DNA of 29,688 nucleotides, from NCBI GenBank assembly GCA_937907165.1, contig CALCUH010000089.1:1-29688 (forward strand), given 5' to 3'. The notes beneath the pieces were generated by a model. That model had not been told where the DNA came from. It saw nothing but the letters and a program-made list of their open reading frames with translations, and did no database searches. Origin of the DNA: an uncultured Bacteroidales bacterium (GTDB taxonomy: Bacteria; Bacteroidota; Bacteroidia; Bacteroidales; Paludibacteraceae). Positions 25,160 through 29,688 of this stretch are shown here, piece after piece (the first letter of the stretch is position 1; every line of letters starts with the position of its first letter). Position numbers and translations under genes: made by a program.

Positions 25160-27316
25160 TTATTCCGCAGCCTTATCTTCTTTCTTCTCCTCACGTTGTG
25201 GACGAGGGAGCAACGCCTTGTGAGACAATTTGAACTTGCCAGTCTTAGCGTCGATATCGAGCAATTTGACCTTAATCATATCGCCCTCTTTCATTCCGGT
25301 ATCTTCCATCTTCTCGATGCGTCTCCACTCGATTTCAGAGATATGGAGCAATCCCTCCTTACCAGGCATGAACTCAACGAACGCACCATAAGGCATGATA
25401 GACTTAACCTTAGCGTCGTAAACTTCGCCTACTTCAGGCACAGCCACGATAGCCTTGATTCTTGCCACAGCGTTGTCCAAAGACTCCTTGTTGGTAGCAG
25501 CGACTTCCACGCGTCCCTTTCCGTCGGTTTCCTCGATAGAAACGGTAGCGCCGGATTTCTCTTGAATATCTTGGATGATCTTTCCACCAGGGCCGATCAC
25601 AGCACCGATCATATCCTTAGGGATATCGAATGCGACGATACGTGGAGCGTGTGGCTTGAGATCCTCACGAGGCTCTGCGATGGTCTCTTGGATTTTGTCC
25701 AAGATATGCATACGACCAGCCTTAGCTTGGTTCAAAGCCTTCTCCAAAATCTCATAAGAGAGTCCGTCGACCTTGATATCCATTTGGGTAGCAGTGATAC
25801 CGTCTCTTGTACCAGTCACCTTGAAGTCCATATCACCCAAGTGGTCCTCATCGCCCAAGATATCGGAAAGCACGGAGTACTTCACGTTACCCTTGTCAGT
25901 GATAAGACCCATAGCGATACCGGAAACAGGCTTCTTGATCTTCACACCAGCATCCATCAACGCCAAAGTACCGGCGCAGACAGTAGCCATGGAAGAAGAA
26001 CCGTTAGACTCCATGATATCGGAAACCACGCGGACGCAGTACGGATAATCAGCAGGGATCATACGTTTCAACGCACGCCAAGCGAGGTGTCCATGACCGA
26101 TTTCACGACGGCCTACACCACGTTGAGCCTTAGCCTCACCCGTAGAGAACGGAGGGAAGTTATAGTGCAACAAGAAACGCTCTTTACCATGTACGAGCAC
26201 CTCGTCGACGAGCTTTTCGTCCAATTTGGTACCCAAAGTACAAGTGGTCAATGATTGAGTCTCACCACGGGTGAAGATAGACGATCCGTGAGGGCCAGGG
26301 AGATAACCCACCTCGCACCAGATAGGACGGATATCAGTAGTGGTACGACCGTCAAGACGCTTGCCCTCGTCCAAGATGGAACGACGCATAGCCTCTTTCT
26401 CGACAGCGTGATAGTATCTGTCGATCATGCCAGCCTTAGCCTCGAGATCCTCTTCGCTAAGGTTCAAAGACTCAATATATTCAGTTTTAACCGATGCGAA
26501 TTTCTCCTCACGGTCATGTTTATCGGTATTTGCGGAAGTAGCCAAAGCGTAAGCCTTGTCGTAGCACTTAGCCCAAACGTCTTTCTCGAGTTCCTCGTCG
26601 TTTTCCTCGTGGCAATACTCACGTTTAGTCTCGGTGCCGAGCTCTTTCATCAACTCTTTCTGAACCAAGCACATTGGTTTGATAGCTTCATGAGCGGCTT
26701 TCAAGGCGTTGAGCAAATCGGCCTCAGAGACCTCATCCATCTCACCTTCCACCATCATGATGTTCTCGTAAGTCGCGCCGACCATCAAATCCATGTCAGC
26801 CTTCTCTAACTGCTCGAAGGTAGGGTCGATCACAAACTTTCCGTCGATACGAGCGACACGAACCTCAGAGATAGGTCCGTTGAACGGAATGTCGGAAACT
26901 GCAAGCGCCGCAGAAGCAGCAAGACCTGCCAATGCGTCCGGTTGATCCACGCCATCGGCGGAAATCATCAACACGTTTACGAAAGTCTCCGCATGGAAAT
27001 TGTCAGGGAACAAAGGTCTGAGTGCGCGGTCGATCAAACGAGCGGTCAAGATCTCATAATCCGAAGCTTTTCCCTCCCTCTTGGTGAAACCTCCAGGGAA
27101 ACGTCCGAAGGCGCCGAACTTCTCTTTGTACTCGACCGTCAACGGCATGAAATCCGTTCCCGGCACTGCTTCTTTCGCTGAACAGACTGTAGCCAAAAGC
27201 ATGGTGTTACCCATTCTTACTACAACCGCTCCGTCAGCTTGCTTCGCCAACTTACCTGTCTCGATACTGATCGTACGGCCATCAGGCAAAGCAATCGTCT
27301 TAGTAATTACATTCAT
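25160..27316 (-). CDS. pnp: Polynucleotide phosphorylase
   Basis: It degrades RNA from the 3' end with phosphate, releasing nucleoside diphosphates, and works in RNA turnover in the cytoplasm. The 718-residue product has the family order: two RNase PH domains (about 1-215 and 310-530) separated by the helical linker, then a KH domain with I-G-P-G-G-K-I-I-Q-D near 575, and an S1 domain with G-E-V-Y-D-A-K-V-K-S-I-M-P-Y-G-A-F-V near 620-690. The family's F-P-G-G-F-T-K-R-E-G segment is present near the start. I used ATG 27316 (MNVITKTIALPDGR) rather than the in-frame upstream ATG at 27343, which would add nine basic residues lying in the leader. It has its own promoter and terminator, so it is probably a single-gene unit. 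Confidence 0.98.
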   Translation of the reverse strand: MNVITKTIALPDGRTISIETGKLAKQADGAVVVRMGNTMLLATVCSAKEAVPGTDFMPLTVEYKEKFGAFGRFPGGFTKREGKASDYEILTARLIDRALRPLFPDNFHAETFVNVLMISADGVDQPDALAGLAASAALAVSDIPFNGPISEVRVARIDGKFVIDPTFEQLEKADMDLMVGATYENIMMVEGEMDEVSEADLLNALKAAHEAIKPMCLVQKELMKELGTETKREYCHEENDEELEKDVWAKCYDKAYALATSANTDKHDREEKFASVKTEYIESLNLSEEDLEAKAGMIDRYYHAVEKEAMRRSILDEGKRLDGRTTTDIRPIWCEVGYLPGPHGSSIFTRGETQSLTTCTLGTKLDEKLVDEVLVHGKERFLLHYNFPPFSTGEAKAQRGVGRREIGHGHLAWRALKRMIPADYPYCVRVVSDIMESNGSSSMATVCAGTLALMDAGVKIKKPVSGIAMGLITDKGNVKYSVLSDILGDEDHLGDMDFKVTGTRDGITATQMDIKVDGLSYEILEKALNQAKAGRMHILDKIQETIAEPREDLKPHAPRIVAFDIPKDMIGAVIGPGGKIIQDIQEKSGATVSIEETDGKGRVEVAATNKESLDNAVARIKAIVAVPEVGEVYDAKVKSIMPYGAFVEFMPGKEGLLHISEIEWRRIEKMEDTGMKEGDMIKVKLLDIDAKTGKFKLSHKALLPRPQREEKKEDKAAE

Positions 27317-27358
27317 CTTTTTTCTTTTTCGTCTAAAAAACATCTAAAATATCTGTTA

Positions 27359-27387
27359 CAAATATAGACATTTATTTCTCATAACAA
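27359..27387 (-). promoter_or_regulatory. Predicted pnp promoter
   Basis: On the minus strand TATATTTG (27359-27366) is preceded by TTG (27385-27387) at an 18-bp gap. The leader to the ATG at 27316 would be about 37 nt. Confidence 0.6.
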
Positions 27388-27405
27388 GCCTTTATATAAA
27401 AATTA

Positions 27406-27435
27406 TTGTGTCAGAGATGTTTTTTTGTAAATTTG
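27406..27435 (+). promoter_or_regulatory. Predicted metG promoter
   Basis: TTG (27406-27408) is followed after 19 bp by TAAATTTG (27428-27435), an exact fit to the Bacteroidota pattern. Transcription would start near 27441, leaving an untranslated leader of about 215 nt. Confidence 0.7.
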
Positions 27436-27461
27436 CAACTCTTTTTAAAAGAAGTATATAA

Positions 27462-27622
27462 CGGTGAGCCTAAAATCTCACCGATCCGGCAGAGAATATT
27501 AAACTTGTGAGGTATAGCTTGCCTTTCGTCGGGTTTTAGTTTATTATTTCATATCCTATTAATTATCAACACTTACGATAATTAATCACAATAAAAAACT
27601 AAAACTTTTCGAATCGTTTTAG
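27462..27622 (+). promoter_or_regulatory. Structured leader of metG, candidate cis-regulatory RNA
   Basis: CGGTGAG/CTCACCG (27462-27468 with 27477-27483) is a perfect 7-bp hairpin whose 8-nt loop contains CTAAAA (27470-27475). That loop segment is complementary to TTTTAG at 27534-27539, giving a possible pseudoknot around an inner stem CCGGC/GTCGG (27486-27490 with 27528-27532). Downstream lie a perfect 10-bp hairpin (ATTAATTATC at 27558-27567 with GATAATTAAT at 27577-27586) and CTAAAAC/GTTTTAG (27599-27605 with 27616-27622). GTTTTAG at 27533-27539 could pair with CTAAAAC at 27599-27605 instead. I cannot match it to a riboswitch class I know. Confidence 0.5.
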
Positions 27623-27654
27623 AGACCCCACCTTAAAATATTTTTTCAGACATT

Positions 27655-29688
27655 ATGGATAAGAAATTCAAAAGGACGACCGTCACTTCCGCTTTGCCTT
27701 ACGCCAACGGACCTGTCCACATCGGACACTTGGCCGGCGTATACGTGCCAGCCGACATCTACGTGCGTTACCTCCGCCTCAAAGGGGAGGATGTCATCTT
27801 CATCGGCGGATCCGACGAACACGGCGTGCCTGTTACCATCAGGGCGAAAAAGGAAGGTTGCACCCCTCAAGACGTGGTGGACCGTTACCATAAAATCATC
27901 AAGGACTCTTTCCAAGAGTTCGGCATCTCGTTCGACGTCTACTCCCGCACCACTTCAGACGTGCACCACAAGATCGCTTCGGACTTCTTCCGTAAGCTGT
28001 ACGACAAGAACGAGTTCATCGAGAAGACCAGCGAGCAATATTACGACGAGGAGGCTAAGCAATTCCTCGCAGACCGCTACATCGTGGGCGAATGTCCCCG
28101 TTGCCACGCACAAGGCGCTTACGGCGACCAATGCGAGAAGTGCGGTAGCGCCCTCTCTCCTGAGGAACTGATCAACCCGGTCAGCAAACTCTCCGGCGCT
28201 AAACCGGTCATGCGTGAGACCAAACACTGGTACTTGCCTTTGGACAAGCACGAGGAGTGGCTCCGCAAGTGGATCCTCGAGGACCACAAGGAGTGGAGAA
28301 CGAACGTTTACGGACAATGCAAAAGTTGGCTGGACAACGGTCTTCAACCCCGCGCCGTGAGCCGTGACCTCGATTGGGGTATTCCGGTTCCTGTGGAGGG
28401 TGCGGACGGCAAGGTGCTTTACGTCTGGTTCGACGCCCCTATCGGCTACATCAGCAACACCAAGGAGGTGTGCGATAATAACCCTGATAAATTCGGCAAC
28501 TGGGAAAAGTGGTGGAAAGACCCTGAGACTCGTCTAATCCACTTCATCGGAAAGGACAACATCGTGTTCCATTGCATCGTATTCCCTTCCATGCTGAAGG
28601 CTGAAGGCAGTTTCATCTTGCCTGACAACGTGCCTAGCAACGAGTTCCTCAACTTGGAGGGCGACAAGATCTCCACTTCCCGCAACTGGGCGGTTTGGTT
28701 GAACGAATACTTGGTGGACTTCCCTGGCAAACAGGACACACTCCGCTACGTCCTCACCGCCAACGCCCCCGAGACGAAGGACAACGACTTCACTTGGAAG
28801 GATTTCCAAACCCGCAACAACAGCGAGCTCGTGGCAATCTATGGTAACTTCGTGAACCGCGCATTGGTATTGACTCAGAAATATTTCGACGGCAAAGTTC
28901 CTGCCTTGAAGGAGTTGAACGACTACGACAAGGAGACGTTGAAGGAGTTCGCCGACGTGAAGGGCAACCTCGAACAATTGCTCGACAACTTCAAGTTCCG
29001 CGAGGCCCAGAAAGAGGCGATGAACTTGGCCCGTATCGGTAATAAATATTTGGCAGAGACCGAGCCTTGGAAATTGGCGAAGACGGACATGGAACGTACC
29101 GCTTCCATTCTCCACATCGGTCTGCAAATCGCCGCTAACCTCGCCATCGCTTTCGAACCGTTCTTGCCGTTCTCTTCGGAGAAGCTCCGCAAGATGTTGG
29201 GCATGGAGTCGTTCGAATGGAACCAGTTGGGCAGAATCGACCTCTTGAAGTCGGGCGCCGACCTCGGCAAGCCTGAACTCCTCTTCGAGAAGATTGAGGA
29301 CGACGCTATCGAAGCGCAGATGACCCGCTTGGAAAACATCAAGAAAGAGAATGAGAAATGTAACTGGAAGCCTGAGCCTATCGAGGGTCAAAGCACCATC
29401 GACGACTTCGCGAAGTTGGATATCCGCGTGGGTACCATTCTGGAGTGCCAAAAGGTGCCTAAGTCTGATAAGGTATTGCAATTCAAGATTGATGATGGAA
29501 TGGGTGGAAGAACTATTCTTTCGGGTATTGCAAAATCATATCCAAATCCAGAAGAACTGGTAGGTTTGCAAATTCTATTTGTGGCAAACTTCCCTCCTCG
29601 TAAGATGATGGGTATTGAGAGTCAGGGTATGATTCTTTCGGCAGTCAATGCGGATGGCAAATTGGTGGTAACAACCGTCTCTGCCCCC
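27655..29688 (+). CDS. metG: Methionyl-tRNA synthetase, 3' end cut by window edge
   Basis: It charges methionine tRNA for translation. The frame runs open for 678 codons to the window edge. The HIGH motif is H22-I-G-H25 in P-Y-A-N-G-P-V-H-I-G-H. The zinc knuckle has Cys 147, 150, 160 and 163 (C-P-R-C and C-E-K-C). The KMSKS motif is the variant K338-I-S-T-S342. The anticodon-binding helical domain follows, and from about residue 580 a C-terminal tRNA-binding (EMAP/Trbp111-like) domain begins at D-D-F-A-K-L-D-I-R-V-G-T-I. The length is near that of full-size MetRS with this domain, so only a few codons should be missing. Codon use changes sharply near base 29460. Confidence 0.97.
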   Translation, partial: MDKKFKRTTVTSALPYANGPVHIGHLAGVYVPADIYVRYLRLKGEDVIFIGGSDEHGVPVTIRAKKEGCTPQDVVDRYHKIIKDSFQEFGISFDVYSRTTSDVHHKIASDFFRKLYDKNEFIEKTSEQYYDEEAKQFLADRYIVGECPRCHAQGAYGDQCEKCGSALSPEELINPVSKLSGAKPVMRETKHWYLPLDKHEEWLRKWILEDHKEWRTNVYGQCKSWLDNGLQPRAVSRDLDWGIPVPVEGADGKVLYVWFDAPIGYISNTKEVCDNNPDKFGNWEKWWKDPETRLIHFIGKDNIVFHCIVFPSMLKAEGSFILPDNVPSNEFLNLEGDKISTSRNWAVWLNEYLVDFPGKQDTLRYVLTANAPETKDNDFTWKDFQTRNNSELVAIYGNFVNRALVLTQKYFDGKVPALKELNDYDKETLKEFADVKGNLEQLLDNFKFREAQKEAMNLARIGNKYLAETEPWKLAKTDMERTASILHIGLQIAANLAIAFEPFLPFSSEKLRKMLGMESFEWNQLGRIDLLKSGADLGKPELLFEKIEDDAIEAQMTRLENIKKENEKCNWKPEPIEGQSTIDDFAKLDIRVGTILECQKVPKSDKVLQFKIDDGMGGRTILSGIAKSYPNPEELVGLQILFVANFPPRKMMGIESQGMILSAVNADGKLVVTTVSAP

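Noticed and set aside
25196..26254. Long plus-strand open frame of 352 codons opposite pnp
   Set aside because: Antisense of a strongly conserved gene with biased codons; no start context and no plausible protein features.
28534..29481. 315-codon minus-strand open frame opposite metG
   Set aside because: Antisense shadow of metG. The plus frame has all MetRS motifs and runs open to the window edge.

Overview
The window reads as chromosomal DNA of a Bacteroidales-type bacterium (phylum Bacteroidota). The evidence is a Bacteroides-style conjugation operon, a very large secreted protein ending in a type IX secretion (type B) sorting domain, several lipoproteins with Bacteroidota-style lipoboxes, start codons without purine-rich ribosome sites, and repeated matches to the Bacteroidota promoter (TTG about 19 bp ahead of TAnnTTTG). 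The genus cannot be told from the sequence alone.

Region 1 (1-10974) is a mobile-element or former mobile-element module. A compact minus-strand operon runs traE-traF-traG-traI-traJ-traK-second traK-like-traL-traM and encodes the core of a Bacteroides-type (VirB-like) type IV secretion machine. It ends at a very good intrinsic terminator right after traM, so traN and later genes are not in this transcript. Upstream lie a divergent pair of unrecognised overlapping genes and, facing them, a traC-like (DUF4122-like) membrane protein. No relaxase, coupling protein, integrase, traA, traB or traN is visible here. A 13-bp inverted repeat brackets the predicted tra promoter.

Region 2 (10975-17261) holds a roughly 235-nt structured leader followed by a 1699-residue Ig-repeat surface protein with a gliding-type C-terminal sorting domain, and then a small secreted DUF4348-like protein.

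Region 3 (17265-22678, minus strand) looks like housekeeping metabolism: phenylacetate-CoA ligase, a double-ACT regulatory protein, a 40-residue membrane microprotein, a sodium:solute symporter, the menaquinone methyltransferase UbiE/MenG and an NAD-dependent epimerase. The first four genes form a tight unit that probably couples uptake and CoA activation of an organic (perhaps aryl) acid.

Region 4 (22842-24916, minus) is a two-gene lipoprotein operon: a zinc-metallopeptidase-like lipoprotein with a carboxypeptidase-regulatory-like domain, overlapping a small lipoprotein.

Region 5 (25110-29688) has polynucleotide phosphorylase (pnp) and, divergently, methionyl-tRNA synthetase (metG), cut by the window edge. 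metG has a long leader with mutually exclusive complementary segments, including a possible pseudoknot. Its last ~230 bases change abruptly in codon use. I found no tRNA, rRNA, CRISPR array or insertion sequence.
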